Positions 20,251-29,998 of a stretch of 64,000 nucleotides of DNA are shown here, in pieces; within the stretch, counting starts at the first letter, position 1; every line of letters begins with the position of its first letter. The translations under genes were made by a program, and so were the position numbers. The notes beneath the pieces were generated by a model. That model saw nothing but the letters and a program-made list of their open reading frames with translations, did no database searches and was not told where the DNA came from. This DNA is from Rhodospirillaceae bacterium (GTDB taxonomy: Bacteria; Pseudomonadota; Alphaproteobacteria; TMED109), in NCBI GenBank assembly GCA_902615805.1, contig CACMQH010000002.1, forward strand, positions 1 through 64,000, given 5' to 3'.

Positions 20251-21262
20251 TAATAATATTAGAAGAATCGTTAATAACATTTACCCAAGCACTTGGTAGC
20301 TCTATTGCAAAGCATCTTTGATAATATTCAGCAATAATAGGCCTTTCAGCTTCATCGCATTTATTTAGGAATGTTACTTTAAAGGCGTATTCTATGTCAT
20401 TAAATATTAATGCGTTTTCAGCCCAAGTTATAACCGTTCTTGGAGACATAACTGTGGATATATCGCCGTTTTTAAAACCTGTTCTAGTCAGATTAGCTAA
20501 ATTAATCATCAGAGCTATTTTCTCTTTTTGATATTTTTTTAAAAATTTTTTAGCTTTCGAACTGACAATATTAAGCTCTTGTTTTTCACTTAAATAATTT
20601 AAAGTAGAAACTATATTCCATCTGTCCATTTGTCCTTGATTTATTTGCTGAGTACCATGATACATTCCTGATGTATCTCCAAGTCCTATAGTATTGGTAG
20701 TACAAAAAAGTCTAAATGATGGATGCGGAGTTATTACTTTATTCTGCTCTAATAAGGTTAGTTTCCCTTCTAACTCAAGTATCCTCTGAATTACAAACAT
20801 TACATCTGGTCTACCTGCATCATATTCATCAAAAACTAAAGCTACGCCATTATGCAAGGCCCATGGAATAATGCCTTCTTTAAATTGTGTTATCTGTGAT
20901 CCATTTTCTAATACAATTGCCTCCTTGCCAATTAAATCAATTCTACTTACATGGCTATCTAGGTTAACCCTTAAACATCGCCAATTAAGCCTAGCTGCAA
21001 CTTGCTCTATGTGAGTTGATTTTCCTGTTCCATGATAACCTTGAATCATTACTCTTCTATTAAATTGAAAGCCTGCCAAAATTGCTAAGGTAGTATCTTT
21101 ATCAAAAATATAATTATCGTCTATTTCAGGTACATATGGGTCTCTTTTGCTAAATGCATCAACCTCTAAATTTGTTTCTATATTAAACAGTTCCGAGACA
21201 TTTATTTTGTTTGTAGGTTTATCTAAGGGCTCAAGAGCATTGGTATCTTGTAAATGTTTCAT
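20243..21262 (-). CDS. cobS: CobS-type AAA+ ATPase (cobaltochelatase subunit-like)
   Basis: CobS is the MoxR-class AAA+ partner of CobT. The 339 residues show a Walker A in GYHGTGKST (75-83), a Walker B ending in VFDEYDAG, a sensor with [10 protein letters not shown], and the C-terminal [14 protein letters not shown] motif of the family. The gene starts 8 bases after the J-domain gene and is translationally linked to cobT. The role is ATP-driven remodelling of a client; which client cannot be read here. Confidence 0.92.
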   Translation of the reverse strand: MKHLQDTNALEPLDKPTNKINVSELFNIETNLEVDAFSKRDPYVPEIDDNYIFDKDTTLAILAGFQFNRRVMIQGYHGTGKSTHIEQVAARLNWRCLRVNLDSHVSRIDLIGKEAIVLENGSQITQFKEGIIPWALHNGVALVFDEYDAGRPDVMFVIQRILELEGKLTLLEQNKVITPHPSFRLFCTTNTIGLGDTSGMYHGTQQINQGQMDRWNIVSTLNYLSEKQELNIVSSKAKKFLKKYQKEKIALMINLANLTRTGFKNGDISTVMSPRTVITWAENALIFNDIEYAFKVTFLNKCDEAERPIIAEYYQRCFAIELPSAWVNVINDSSNIINE

Positions 21263-21270
21263 AATTTCCT

Positions 21271-21822
21271 TTATTGTTTCAAAAAATTTAATAACTCTGA
21301 ATATGCGTAATTTAATTTTATAATGTGTTCTTCATTATTATTTTTACTAACATCAGGATGAAACTTTTTGACCATTTTTTTATACTGTTTTTTTAATGCA
21401 GATATCTTTACAGGTAACTTAACTTCTAATATTTCTGCACAATTTGCAATATTAGTATTTTTTACTTTATCTTTAGGCTTTGAGTCAGAAAAATCTAAAT
21501 TTTCATTATTAAATTCATTAGAATTTAAAAACTTGTACTTTTTAATTTTTTCCCATGTTGGCCTATGCCATAGTGCATCTTTAGAAATTTCATTATAAAT
21601 TTCATCACTAGTTCTACCTTTAAAGTAATCCCATCCTTTATTGTATAATTTAACATGTTCTAAGCAAAACCATTTAAACTCTCTAAGTTTTTCTCTAGAA
21701 GTGGGAGCTTTATATTCACCTTTTTTTTGGCAATTACCCCATTCGCAATATTTAGTAAGAGCCAAAAATTCATCCTCTTTTCCCTCAAAAAAATAACTAA
21801 AGCTTTTTTTATTTTTATACAT
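21271..21822 (-). CDS. J-domain protein of the CobS/CobT cluster
   Basis: The last 60 residues form a J domain with the HPD tripeptide at 155-157, preceded by an N-terminal region holding CxxxxC (C26, C31) and the conserved block YKAPTSREKLREFKWFCLEHV. This arrangement is typical of the alphaproteobacterial J protein encoded between bolA and cobS. J domains stimulate Hsp70, so it probably recruits DnaK to a specific client. Divergent from bolA across a 51-base gap. Confidence 0.85.
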   Translation of the reverse strand: MYKNKKSFSYFFEGKEDEFLALTKYCEWGNCQKKGEYKAPTSREKLREFKWFCLEHVKLYNKGWDYFKGRTSDEIYNEISKDALWHRPTWEKIKKYKFLNSNEFNNENLDFSDSKPKDKVKNTNIANCAEILEVKLPVKISALKKQYKKMVKKFHPDVSKNNNEEHIIKLNYAYSELLNFLKQ

Positions 21823-21873
21823 AATTATTAATATTATGTTATTTTATCTTATTAGCAATAGTAGGTATTAATT

Positions 21874-22143
21874 ATGAAAGAAGATTCACGAAAAAAAAGA
21901 ATTGAAACAATTCTAAAAAAAAACTTTTCTCCTAATGTACTATTGGTAAGAGATGATAGTAAAAAACACGAGGGGCACAGCCAAGTTAGCAGAAATGCCA
22001 AGGAAACTCACTTTTTTATAAAGATGGTACTAACTAATTGCACGACAACTAAAGTGAATTTACATAGAAAGGTATATAACCTGTTAAATAATGAATTTAC
22101 TACTGGATTGCATGCATTAGAGTTGGATCTAAAAAGTTCTTAA
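21874..22143 (+). CDS. bolA: BolA-family protein
   Basis: An 89-residue BolA-like protein. It carries the family pattern of a class II KH-like fold, with the conserved histidine pair in KKHEGH (about 31-36) and the C-terminal GLHALEL containing the invariant histidine. BolA proteins bind iron-sulfur clusters together with monothiol glutaredoxins and take part in iron homeostasis. No glutaredoxin gene is adjacent here. The stop overlaps that of the CorC-type gene by 4 bases. Confidence 0.9.
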   Translation: MKEDSRKKRIETILKKNFSPNVLLVRDDSKKHEGHSQVSRNAKETHFFIKMVLTNCTTTKVNLHRKVYNLLNNEFTTGLHALELDLKSS

Positions 22144-23384
22144 GTTTTATTTTTTTTTATTAAAACCTTAGTAATTCTAGTTTGGCTTCTTGATATGATA
22201 TTGATAATTAAGTTTTTTATAACAAAATTTTCACCTGTTTCGGGTATTCTTTTAGCAGTATTAATGATCAGACCAGCTATTGTTGATGCTGAGTTTTCTG
22301 GTAGTTTAAAATTAAATTTTCTATTTAAATCTCTAATAGTAACATTTCCATTAACATAAATATTACCATTATTATCATATAAAAGATTAGAAGAAGGATA
22401 GTCATGTTCATCTTCTATTTGGCCCACTATTTCTTCTAATATATCTTCAAGTGTAACTAATCCTAAAAGCACACCATATTCATCTACAACAAACGCCATC
22501 TGTTTTTGTTTTTCTCTAAACTCATTTAGTTGGCCAAGTAGACTGGTAGTTTCAGGAATAAACCAAGGTTCTTGTAAAACTTTTTTAACATCAAATTTCT
22601 TAAGTAGCAGTGATCTTAATAAATCTTTTACATACACAATACCTATAATATTTTCTGAATTATTTTCCCATACAGGAAATCTTGAGTAAGGTGTCTCATT
22701 TGCAAGCTTAGAAAAAAAATCTTTATTTTCGTTAATGTTAACACTAAAAATATCTTTTCTATGAATCATAACTTCATGAATTTCTCTATCTTTTAAATCT
22801 AAAATACTTTCTAACATAAATCTGTTATCTTTTACCATTTCTCCTTCTTTTGCTGCTAGCAAAATAGCTCCCCTTATCCTATCTTCATTATTATTATTAT
22901 TACTTTTAATTTTTTTGAAGCTTAATAAAAAATGAATTAACTTTTGAATCAAAAAGTTTATAGGTGATAATAGCCAAACAAAAAACATCAACATAGGAGT
23001 ATAAAATATTAATAAGGTATCAGGTTTTCTTATTGCGTAAATTTTCGGCAAAACTTCAGCAAAAATAAATATTAAAGATGTCATTACTAAAGTAGAATAC
23101 AAAATTCCTATTGGGCCAAAAGACTTAATGAGAATGTTTGTTGCTAATGCTGAAGATAAAATATTAACTAAATTATTTCCTAATAATATTGCACTGATTA
23201 TAATTTCTTTTTTTTTTAATAGCTTTTGGGTTCTTATAGCTTTTTTATCTTCCTCTGATACTTTTTTTTGGATTAAAGGTTCAGATATACTAGTGATTGC
23301 TGTTTCTGAAGAGGAAAAAAATCCTGATAAAACTATTAAAAAAAAAATAATTAAGATTTGAATAATCAAATATAATTCGGGCAT
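22140..23384 (-). CDS. HlyC/CorC-family membrane protein (CNNM and CBS domains)
   Basis: The protein has the CNNM/CorC architecture: an N-terminal DUF21 membrane domain of about four helices (5-150), a pair of CBS domains (about 195-320, with MIHRKDIFSV and VDEYGVLLGLVTLEDILEEIVG) and a C-terminal CorC_HlyC domain. Relatives are linked to magnesium or cobalt efflux. At 414 residues it is full length. Its ATG shares a base with the aroB stop, an arrangement seen with aroK-aroB in other Alphaproteobacteria. Confidence 0.9.
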   Translation of the reverse strand: MPELYLIIQILIIFFLIVLSGFFSSSETAITSISEPLIQKKVSEEDKKAIRTQKLLKKKEIIISAILLGNNLVNILSSALATNILIKSFGPIGILYSTLVMTSLIFIFAEVLPKIYAIRKPDTLLIFYTPMLMFFVWLLSPINFLIQKLIHFLLSFKKIKSNNNNNEDRIRGAILLAAKEGEMVKDNRFMLESILDLKDREIHEVMIHRKDIFSVNINENKDFFSKLANETPYSRFPVWENNSENIIGIVYVKDLLRSLLLKKFDVKKVLQEPWFIPETTSLLGQLNEFREKQKQMAFVVDEYGVLLGLVTLEDILEEIVGQIEDEHDYPSSNLLYDNNGNIYVNGNVTIRDLNRKFNFKLPENSASTIAGLIINTAKRIPETGENFVIKNLIINIISRSQTRITKVLIKKNKT

Positions 23385-24484
23385 TAAATTATAAATTCCT
23401 CAATTGTTTTTTTAACTATGGTTTTATCAATATTATTTTTTATGAATGTAGCACCTATTCCTTTGCATAAAATAAAACGAATATTTCCTTTATAAGATTT
23501 TTTATCTGTTTGCATTTTCTTTAAGATATTTTTACTCAACCATTTTTTTTTATTAGATAAATCTTTTAATTTAATTGGGAGTTTAGAGCTTTTTAGATGA
23601 TTTTCCAATAGATTAAAATCATTTATTTTAGCATAACCTAAATTATATGATAACTTCATAGCCATCAATAACCCTAAAGAGACTGCTTCGCCATGCCTTA
23701 TTTTATAATTTAATTCATTTTCTAACGCATGAGCAAATGTATGTCCTAGATTCAAAAGCATTCTAGTTTTTTTTTCTTTTTCATCTAACTTTACTATTTC
23801 TGCTTTTTTTTTAACACAAGTTGAAATAATTTTTAAAATATTTTTAGGAACCAAACTCAAATTATCTTTATTATGTTTATTTAACCAATTAAAAAAAACT
23901 CTATCATTGATTAAGCTATACTTAACTACTTCAGCATACCCAGCTAATAAGTCTTTTCTCGGCAAAGTACTAAGAGTATTTGGATCAATAAACACAGCAG
24001 CTGGTTGAAAGAAAGTTCCAATTAGGTTTTTCCCTAATTTAGAATTTATTGCTGTTTTTCCTCCTACAGAACTATCGACTTGAGATAAAAGAGTGGTTGG
24101 TATTTGAATAAACTTTACCCCTCTTAATATTATAGAAGATAAAAAACCTGTTAAATCTCCTACAACACCACCGCCAAAGGCGTAAATAATATCATTCCTA
24201 TTTATTCCTTTTTTTATAATTTTTTCCGCAAGTGATTCTAGAGATTTGAAAGATTTACTTTTTTCGCCATTTAAAACAGAGTAAGCATTTATTGTAATAT
24301 TTTTAGCAGAAAATCTATCAGTTAATTTTTTTAAATAATACTTTTTAACATTCTGATCAGTAATAATAATAGCTTTGCAATCAGTATAATATTTTTTATG
24401 GAACGTTGCTATATCGTCAAAAATATTATGCTGTAAATAAATATAATAGCTATTATATTTTAAATTAATTTTTATTTTAACCAT
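23384..24484 (-). CDS. aroB: 3-dehydroquinate synthase
   Basis: AroB makes 3-dehydroquinate from DAHP, the second step of the shikimate pathway, using NAD and a divalent metal. The 366-residue protein shows the NAD-binding GGGVVGDLTGFLSS (near 104), the substrate loop with PTTLLSQVDSSVGGKTAIN, and metal ligands in NLGHTFAHALE and RHGEAVSLG. It overlaps aroK by 8 bases, so the two steps are co-expressed. Confidence 0.95.
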   Translation of the reverse strand: MVKIKINLKYNSYYIYLQHNIFDDIATFHKKYYTDCKAIIITDQNVKKYYLKKLTDRFSAKNITINAYSVLNGEKSKSFKSLESLAEKIIKKGINRNDIIYAFGGGVVGDLTGFLSSIILRGVKFIQIPTTLLSQVDSSVGGKTAINSKLGKNLIGTFFQPAAVFIDPNTLSTLPRKDLLAGYAEVVKYSLINDRVFFNWLNKHNKDNLSLVPKNILKIISTCVKKKAEIVKLDEKEKKTRMLLNLGHTFAHALENELNYKIRHGEAVSLGLLMAMKLSYNLGYAKINDFNLLENHLKSSKLPIKLKDLSNKKKWLSKNILKKMQTDKKSYKGNIRFILCKGIGATFIKNNIDKTIVKKTIEEFII

Positions 24485-25046
24485 CTTTTATACTTACGTA
24501 TTCTTCAATTTGATTTAGTATTATATCAGACATATTTTCTTTGCTAGTATTTATTATGTTTACCTTTATATCTGCTTTTTGATAATAAAGCATTCTATCT
24601 TTTAAAAGATTTTTTAACTTTTCTTTTGTATTAAACGTTAGCATTAATGGACGTTTAATTTTTGATTTTTTTAGTCTATTATAAATAATATCTATGTTGC
24701 CATTTAACCAAATACTAATTCCAACACAATTTATTAATTTTCTAATGTTATAATTTAAATAAGCGCCCCCCCCCAAAGACATAATAAAATTATTATCTTT
24801 ATTATTTTTTATCTTCTCAATTATTATTTTCTCTTCAATTGCTCTAAACTTACTTTCTTCATTTCTTCTAAAATATTCATTTATTGAACAGCCTAAGGCT
24901 AACTCAATTTCTTTATCACTGTCAAAGAAGGGCAAATTAAGCTTAGAGCTTAGCTTTTTACCAATAGTCGTTTTTCCAGTAGCCATAAAACCTACTAAAA
25001 AAAGTTTCTTTGCTGTTGATTTTTTATATAAACTTATTTCATTCAA
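24477..25046 (-). CDS. aroK: Shikimate kinase
   Basis: AroK phosphorylates shikimate with ATP. The 189 residues contain Walker A GFMATGKTT (19-27), the shikimate-binding DSDKEIE (42-48), FRAIEEK (67-73), the glycine motif GGG (92-94) and the lid RxRPLM-like KRPLML. The three glycine codons lie in a run of nine G on the coding strand (24766-24774), striking in such an AT-rich genome and a possible slippage point. First gene of the aroK-aroB-corC unit. Confidence 0.93.
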   Translation of the reverse strand: MNEISLYKKSTAKKLFLVGFMATGKTTIGKKLSSKLNLPFFDSDKEIELALGCSINEYFRRNEESKFRAIEEKIIIEKIKNNKDNNFIMSLGGGAYLNYNIRKLINCVGISIWLNGNIDIIYNRLKKSKIKRPLMLTFNTKEKLKNLLKDRMLYYQKADIKVNIINTSKENMSDIILNQIEEYVSIKDG

Positions 25047-25122
25047 TAGATGTTTGTTTTATGCTAAATTTTAAAGTATTATATAGTATATTACATAACA
25101 GAATAATTTCATTGAAAAATTT

Positions 25123-25266
25123 ATGATAATTAAAAAAATTTTAGTTTTTAGTGTTTTAGTAATTTTTGGACTTATTTTTTTTGTTATTTTTTTTTGGGAA
25201 ATACCTGCGCCACAAGAAAAAATAGAAAAAAATATTGAAATACACCGGTTAAAAAATGATAACTAA
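25123..25266 (+). CDS. Small single-span membrane protein (47 aa)
   Basis: An ATG at 25123 opens a 47-codon frame with a short basic N-terminus, one hydrophobic span (about 6-25) and a short tail reading EIPAPQEKIEK. Its stop overlaps the start of the next gene by 11 bases, as expected in a compact operon. Small proteins with a single span and an IPAP-type motif occur near aroK and xerD in other Alphaproteobacteria from memory, but I cannot verify this here. Function unknown. Confidence 0.6.
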   Translation: MIIKKILVFSVLVIFGLIFFVIFFWEIPAPQEKIEKNIEIHRLKNDN

Positions 25267-27106
25267 AAAATATCTATTTATTATTTTGTTTAGTTTTGTT
25301 TTCAATAATTTATTTTCAGAGGAACCACCAAAGAATATAATATTATTAGAAGAAAATCTTAAATTAGAAAAAAATGATGGTGAACCAAGTGAGGAAAAGG
25401 CTGAAAGTGAAAGTGAGAATAACTTAGAAGAAGTAATTGGTAGTACAGAAAATAAAGAAAATAAAAATTTAATAGTAATAGATGATATACCTAAAGAGTT
25501 TAATGATTGGTATGGTATATTGTCCAGTGAAGAGGGCGGTCTTGGTTGGTTAATGTGGGGAAGTACAAACAGTTTTTTTGCTAAAAATTTATTAGAAAGA
25601 ACAAATTTTTCAACTCAATCAACAACCTTATTTAAGTTAACATCTAGAATATTATTGTCTCGAGCTCAAAAACCTATAGAAAACAATCTTGCAAGAATTA
25701 ACGGGGCATTAAATGATGATAGTGAACTAAAATATTTAAAAGCAAAGATTAGAATTCTGAGTAATATAGGAGATACTGCAAATATAAATAAGCTTATAGA
25801 TAATATTCCATTAGAAATAAAAGATGATAACTTCTATAATTTAATATTTGATTTAAGAATTTACGATAAAGATATTCCTTATATTTGTAATGAGTTACAA
25901 AAGAAAAAATTTGACGTTAAAGAAGATATAGAAAAGAGAAAGACGCTAATTGCTTGCAATATTGCTAAAAGGAAATATAGTCAAGCGCAATTAGCTTTAG
26001 ATTTATTAGAAAATGACTCTGTTGAAAGCCTACCTTATATTAAAAAAGTACGTAAGTATTTAGAAGACCCGTCAGTTAAAAATTTGTTATTAGAAGAAAA
26101 AAATATAGAAGATATGAATTATAAAATAATTAGTTTAAGTGATTATTTAATAGCTAAAAAAATTTTTTCTAAAGACCCCTTAACTTTAGATAAAATTATT
26201 TATGATATGAAGTTATATAGTATTAAAGAACAGATAGAATCTTTAGAAAAGTTGGTAACTTTTGGTTTGTACAGTCCTACTATTTTGAAAAATTCATATG
26301 TTGATTATCATAAAACAGTAAAAGATATAGTAGATCTAGATAGTTTAACTAATAAGGAAAGCGAAAATTCTTTGGATGTAAGGGTTAGTTTATTCTATCT
26401 TATAAATAATACAATATCAGATGTAGATAGAGCTAAGCTTTTAAACTTATTGTGGTTAAAGGCAAAGGAAATTAATATAGAAAAAGCTTTATATGGAATA
26501 TCTTTGGATTCTATCAATACAATAACACCACAGAGAGAGTTAAGTTGGTTTACATATCCAGTAACAAGAGCATTAATAAGCAATAAGAAAGTAGAGGAAG
26601 CAAAAAATTGGTTATTTTTTATTAATAATGATTTTAAAGATAGAGCAGTATTGGATTTAAATTTTTGTAAAATGCTATTGTTATTATATGTTGTGGACCC
26701 AGACTTAAAGAAATCTAATTTTGAAATACCTGATATAAGTTTCTTATTAGATGTGCTTAATAATAGTTTAGAAGTAAAAAAAGAAAGCATTTATAATCTT
26801 ATGATTACTTTAAAGGCCTTAAATTATGATATTTCACCTCTCCTATGGGAAAACTTTTATAACGAATTTGAAAGTTTTAACTCTAGTTCTAATATAAATA
26901 AAACTAACCTGTTTTTAATATTAGAACAATCTCTTAAGAAAAGAAATTTAGCAGAAACTGTATTTATTGTAATAGATCTATTCAATTCATCAAAAAAAGA
27001 AGAATTAAATTTTTATTATTTATACAAATCTATTTATTCATTAAATAATATAGGCTTGAGAGAATATGCGAGAGAATTAGGTATAGAAATAAACTTTGGG
27101 TTATAG
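25256..27106 (+). CDS. Large exported helical protein of unknown function
   Basis: The 616-residue protein starts with a signal peptide (MITKKYLFIILFSFVFNNLFS), then an acidic linker (30-70), and the rest is predicted mostly helical with recurring pairs of amphipathic helices resembling a TPR-like solenoid (for example around 135-260). I recognise no catalytic motif. It is likely periplasmic. Genes of similar size and layout are found next to xerD in Rhodospirillales-type genomes. It lies between the small membrane protein and xerD, probably one transcript. Confidence 0.7.
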   Translation: MITKKYLFIILFSFVFNNLFSEEPPKNIILLEENLKLEKNDGEPSEEKAESESENNLEEVIGSTENKENKNLIVIDDIPKEFNDWYGILSSEEGGLGWLMWGSTNSFFAKNLLERTNFSTQSTTLFKLTSRILLSRAQKPIENNLARINGALNDDSELKYLKAKIRILSNIGDTANINKLIDNIPLEIKDDNFYNLIFDLRIYDKDIPYICNELQKKKFDVKEDIEKRKTLIACNIAKRKYSQAQLALDLLENDSVESLPYIKKVRKYLEDPSVKNLLLEEKNIEDMNYKIISLSDYLIAKKIFSKDPLTLDKIIYDMKLYSIKEQIESLEKLVTFGLYSPTILKNSYVDYHKTVKDIVDLDSLTNKESENSLDVRVSLFYLINNTISDVDRAKLLNLLWLKAKEINIEKALYGISLDSINTITPQRELSWFTYPVTRALISNKKVEEAKNWLFFINNDFKDRAVLDLNFCKMLLLLYVVDPDLKKSNFEIPDISFLLDVLNNSLEVKKESIYNLMITLKALNYDISPLLWENFYNEFESFNSSSNINKTNLFLILEQSLKKRNLAETVFIVIDLFNSSKKEELNFYYLYKSIYSLNNIGLREYARELGIEINFGL

Positions 27107-27107
27107 A

Positions 27108-28040
27108 TTGAGAAAAGTGGTTAATAATAATGGAGAAGACTTTATATTATTATTTTTAGAAAAATCTATTACAGAAAAAAATTTAACTAAACCTACTTTA
27201 GATTGTTATAAAAATGACCTTAAAGGTTTTTATAATTTTTTAAAAAAAAATAACTATAGTTTATTTTCATGTACTTATAATAATATAATTACTTGGATAG
27301 AATTATTAAGTAAACAATCATTAGAAAAATCAACAATATCAAGAAAAATTTCTACTGTAAGGCAGTTTTATAATTTTTTATTTGTTGAACAGCTTATAGA
27401 TGTAAATCCTGCCACCAATATTACAGCTCCAAAAAAGAAACAAGCTCTGCCAAGATTTTTAAGTGAAGAAGATATAAAAAAAATTTTAAACTATTTATAC
27501 ATTAATAAAGACACATTCAAGAATTTCCAAACTTTATTATTAACAGAATTGCTTTATGCTACTGGGTTAAGAGTATCAGAGCTAGTTTCTATGAAATTAA
27601 GCAATTTAAATGAGGATCTAAATAGTATTTGTATATTAGGAAAAGGAAATAAAGAAAGAGTAATTCCATTAGCAAAAATTACAAAAAAAATACTATCTCA
27701 ATACTTAAGCAGTTCATATTATTTAAAATCCAAGGATAAGTCCGGAGACTCATGGCTTTTTCCTTCAAGGAAGAGTCATATAACTAGACAAACTTATTAT
27801 TATAAACTGAAATCAATTGCAATAAAATCAGGTTTAATTATCCATAAAATTTCGCCCCATATGTTAAGGCATGCATTTGCCTCTCATATGCTCAAAAATG
27901 GAGCAGATTTAAAAGTTATTCAATATTTGCTAGGCCATGAAGATATATCTACAGTTCAAATATATACTCACGTTAATCTAAAAGATTCATTAAATGCTAT
28001 AAAAAAACACCCTATTAGGAATACTTTACGCAAGGGTTAA
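27108..28040 (+). CDS. xerD: Tyrosine recombinase XerD/XerC type
   Basis: Site-specific recombinase that resolves chromosome dimers at dif. An N-terminal SAM-like DNA-binding domain (to about 95) precedes the catalytic domain. Counting from the TTG at 27108 the active-site residues are R155 (ATGLRVSEL), H251 and R254 (HMLRH), H277 (LLGHED) and nucleophile Y286 (IYTHV). The start is uncertain: TTG at 27096 or 27108, or GTG at 27117, with no strong ribosome binding site. XerD versus XerC cannot be settled from one copy. Confidence 0.88.
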   Translation: MRKVVNNNGEDFILLFLEKSITEKNLTKPTLDCYKNDLKGFYNFLKKNNYSLFSCTYNNIITWIELLSKQSLEKSTISRKISTVRQFYNFLFVEQLIDVNPATNITAPKKKQALPRFLSEEDIKKILNYLYINKDTFKNFQTLLLTELLYATGLRVSELVSMKLSNLNEDLNSICILGKGNKERVIPLAKITKKILSQYLSSSYYLKSKDKSGDSWLFPSRKSHITRQTYYYKLKSIAIKSGLIIHKISPHMLRHAFASHMLKNGADLKVIQYLLGHEDISTVQIYTHVNLKDSLNAIKKHPIRNTLRKG

Positions 28041-28059
28041 TCTAATATATTTTCACATT

Positions 28060-29040
28060 ATGAGAAATAATAAATATAATATAAAATTACGGTTAAATAG
28101 GTCAGAATTAGCAGTACCAGGTTCCAGAATAGATTTTTTTGAAAAAGCCGCCAAAAGTGATGCAGATATAATATTTTTAGATTTAGAGGACTCTGTTTCA
28201 ATAAGTCAAAAGTCAAGTGCTAGGGCTAATGTTATTGAAGCAGTGAATGAAATTGATTGGAGAGATAAAACATTATCAATTAGAGTAAATAGTTATGATA
28301 CAGAATTTATTAATGATGATATTGAAGAAATAATGAAAAATACTTCTTCTAGATTAGATTTGTTAATGTTTCCAAAAGTAAATAGTGATAAGGAAGTTAT
28401 AAAATTTGATGAATTAGTTACTGCTTATGAAAATAAATTTAAAAGAAAAAAGAAAATAGGTTTTGAAATTATTATAGAAACAACTTTAGGTTTAATTAAT
28501 ATTAACAAAATAGCACTTTCCAGTAAAAGAAATGAATCTTTACATTTCGGCTCAGCGGATTTTGCTGCCTCTATAGGAGCAAAAATCACTAATATAGGGG
28601 GTATAAATAAAAATTATGGAGTTTTAGACGGCAATAAAAAGAAAAGAACTTTTTTTATAAATGATATGTGGCACTTTGCATTATTTAAAATAGTATTGAC
28701 AGCACATGCATATGGTTTAAGAGCAGTAGATTGCCCATTTGGTGATTTTTCAGATGAATTAGGATTTGATTTTGCAGCAAGAAGTTCTTACACTATGGGA
28801 TTTGATGGAAAAATGGTAATACATCCATCACAAATTAATCTCTCTAATAAAATATTTTCTCCTACAGAAAAAGAAATTTTAGAGGCAAAAGAAATATTAG
28901 CACAAATGAAATTAGCTGAAAAAAAAGGAAAAGGAGCTATTGCATTTAATGGAAAATTGTTAGATATTGTATCTATAAAACAGGCACAAAATATAGTAGA
29001 AATAGATAATATGATAAAAAATACTAGAGAAGATACATGA
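28060..29040 (+). CDS. mcl1: L-malyl-CoA / beta-methylmalyl-CoA lyase (CitE-like)
   Basis: The 326-residue protein belongs to the HpcH/HpaI-CitE superfamily and resembles Rhodobacter Mcl1 along its whole length: RSELAVPGSR near 13, LDLEDSV (near 43), the GSADFAASIGA and NYGVLDG elements, WHFAL, and the CPFGDFSDELGF motif. Mcl1 cleaves malyl-CoA to acetyl-CoA and glyoxylate and beta-methylmalyl-CoA to propionyl-CoA and glyoxylate. Metal ligands of the family (E and D in FEIIIET and the ADF region) are present. It overlaps accA by 4 bases. Confidence 0.85.
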   Translation: MRNNKYNIKLRLNRSELAVPGSRIDFFEKAAKSDADIIFLDLEDSVSISQKSSARANVIEAVNEIDWRDKTLSIRVNSYDTEFINDDIEEIMKNTSSRLDLLMFPKVNSDKEVIKFDELVTAYENKFKRKKKIGFEIIIETTLGLININKIALSSKRNESLHFGSADFAASIGAKITNIGGINKNYGVLDGNKKKRTFFINDMWHFALFKIVLTAHAYGLRAVDCPFGDFSDELGFDFAARSSYTMGFDGKMVIHPSQINLSNKIFSPTEKEILEAKEILAQMKLAEKKGKGAIAFNGKLLDIVSIKQAQNIVEIDNMIKNTREDT

Positions 29041-29993
29041 AGTTCTTTTTAGACTTTGAAGCAGAAATAGCGGAATTAGAAGCTAGAATTAATGAGCTAA
29101 GGCATGTTAGCAACGTAAAAGGCACTAAAATTCTTGATGAAATTTCTAACCTAGAATTCAAGACAAAAAAACTTTTAAAAGCTAAGTATTCCTCACTATC
29201 ACCCTGGCAGAGGGTACAAGTTGCGAGACATCCTGAAAGACCGCATTTTATAGATTATATAAGTGGTATTTTTGAAAACTTTCAAGAATTGAATGGTGAT
29301 AGAAACTTTGGACAAGATGATGCAATAATAGGAGGGTTAGCCTCTTTGGATGGTCAATCCGTCATGATTATAGGTCAGGAAAAAGGTAACGATACTAATA
29401 GTAGAATAAAGAGAAATTTTGGTATGGCTAGGCCTGAGGGTTACAGAAAGTCTATTAGACTTATGAATTTAGCTAATAGATTTAATTTACCAATTCTTAC
29501 TTTTGTAGATACTGCAGGAGCATATCCAGGAGTGGGTGCTGAACAAAGAGGTCAGTCAGAAGCCATAGCATCATCAATTAAAACGTGTTTGAGTGTAGAC
29601 GTACCTTTGATAAGTATTATTATAGGAGAAGGTGGCTCCGGAGGAGCTGTAGCAATAGCTACTGGAGACAGAGTTTTAATGTTGGAAAACTCAGTCTATT
29701 CAGTTATTTCTCCGGAGGGTTGTGCCTCAATATTATGGCAAAAAGAAGGGTTTGATGAAATTGCTGCTAATAGCTTAAAATTAACTTCTAGTGACTTAGT
29801 TAAGTTAAATGTTATTGATGAAGTTATTAATGAGCCGCTAGGAGGAGCGCATAGAGACATTGATAAAACTATTGAAAATGTTAAGCATAGTCTTTTAAAA
29901 AACCTTAAAGAACTTAATTCTAGCAAGCATACAAATTTACTATCTTTAAGACGTAAAAAATATTTAAAATATGGATCAACACTTAGAGTTTAG
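29037..29993 (+). CDS. accA: Acetyl-CoA carboxylase carboxyltransferase subunit alpha
   Basis: AccA with AccD transfers CO2 from biotin to acetyl-CoA to give malonyl-CoA, the committing step of fatty acid synthesis. The 318 residues show the typical start (FLDFEAEIAELEARI), the HPERPHFIDYI block, the FVDTAGAYPGVGAEQRGQ stretch and GEGGSGGAVAIA of the crotonase fold. Length is normal. It is coupled to mcl1, and a position downstream of xerD is usual in Alphaproteobacteria. Confidence 0.95.
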   Translation: MKFFLDFEAEIAELEARINELRHVSNVKGTKILDEISNLEFKTKKLLKAKYSSLSPWQRVQVARHPERPHFIDYISGIFENFQELNGDRNFGQDDAIIGGLASLDGQSVMIIGQEKGNDTNSRIKRNFGMARPEGYRKSIRLMNLANRFNLPILTFVDTAGAYPGVGAEQRGQSEAIASSIKTCLSVDVPLISIIIGEGGSGGAVAIATGDRVLMLENSVYSVISPEGCASILWQKEGFDEIAANSLKLTSSDLVKLNVIDEVINEPLGGAHRDIDKTIENVKHSLLKNLKELNSSKHTNLLSLRRKKYLKYGSTLRV

Positions 29994-29998
29994 CAAGT

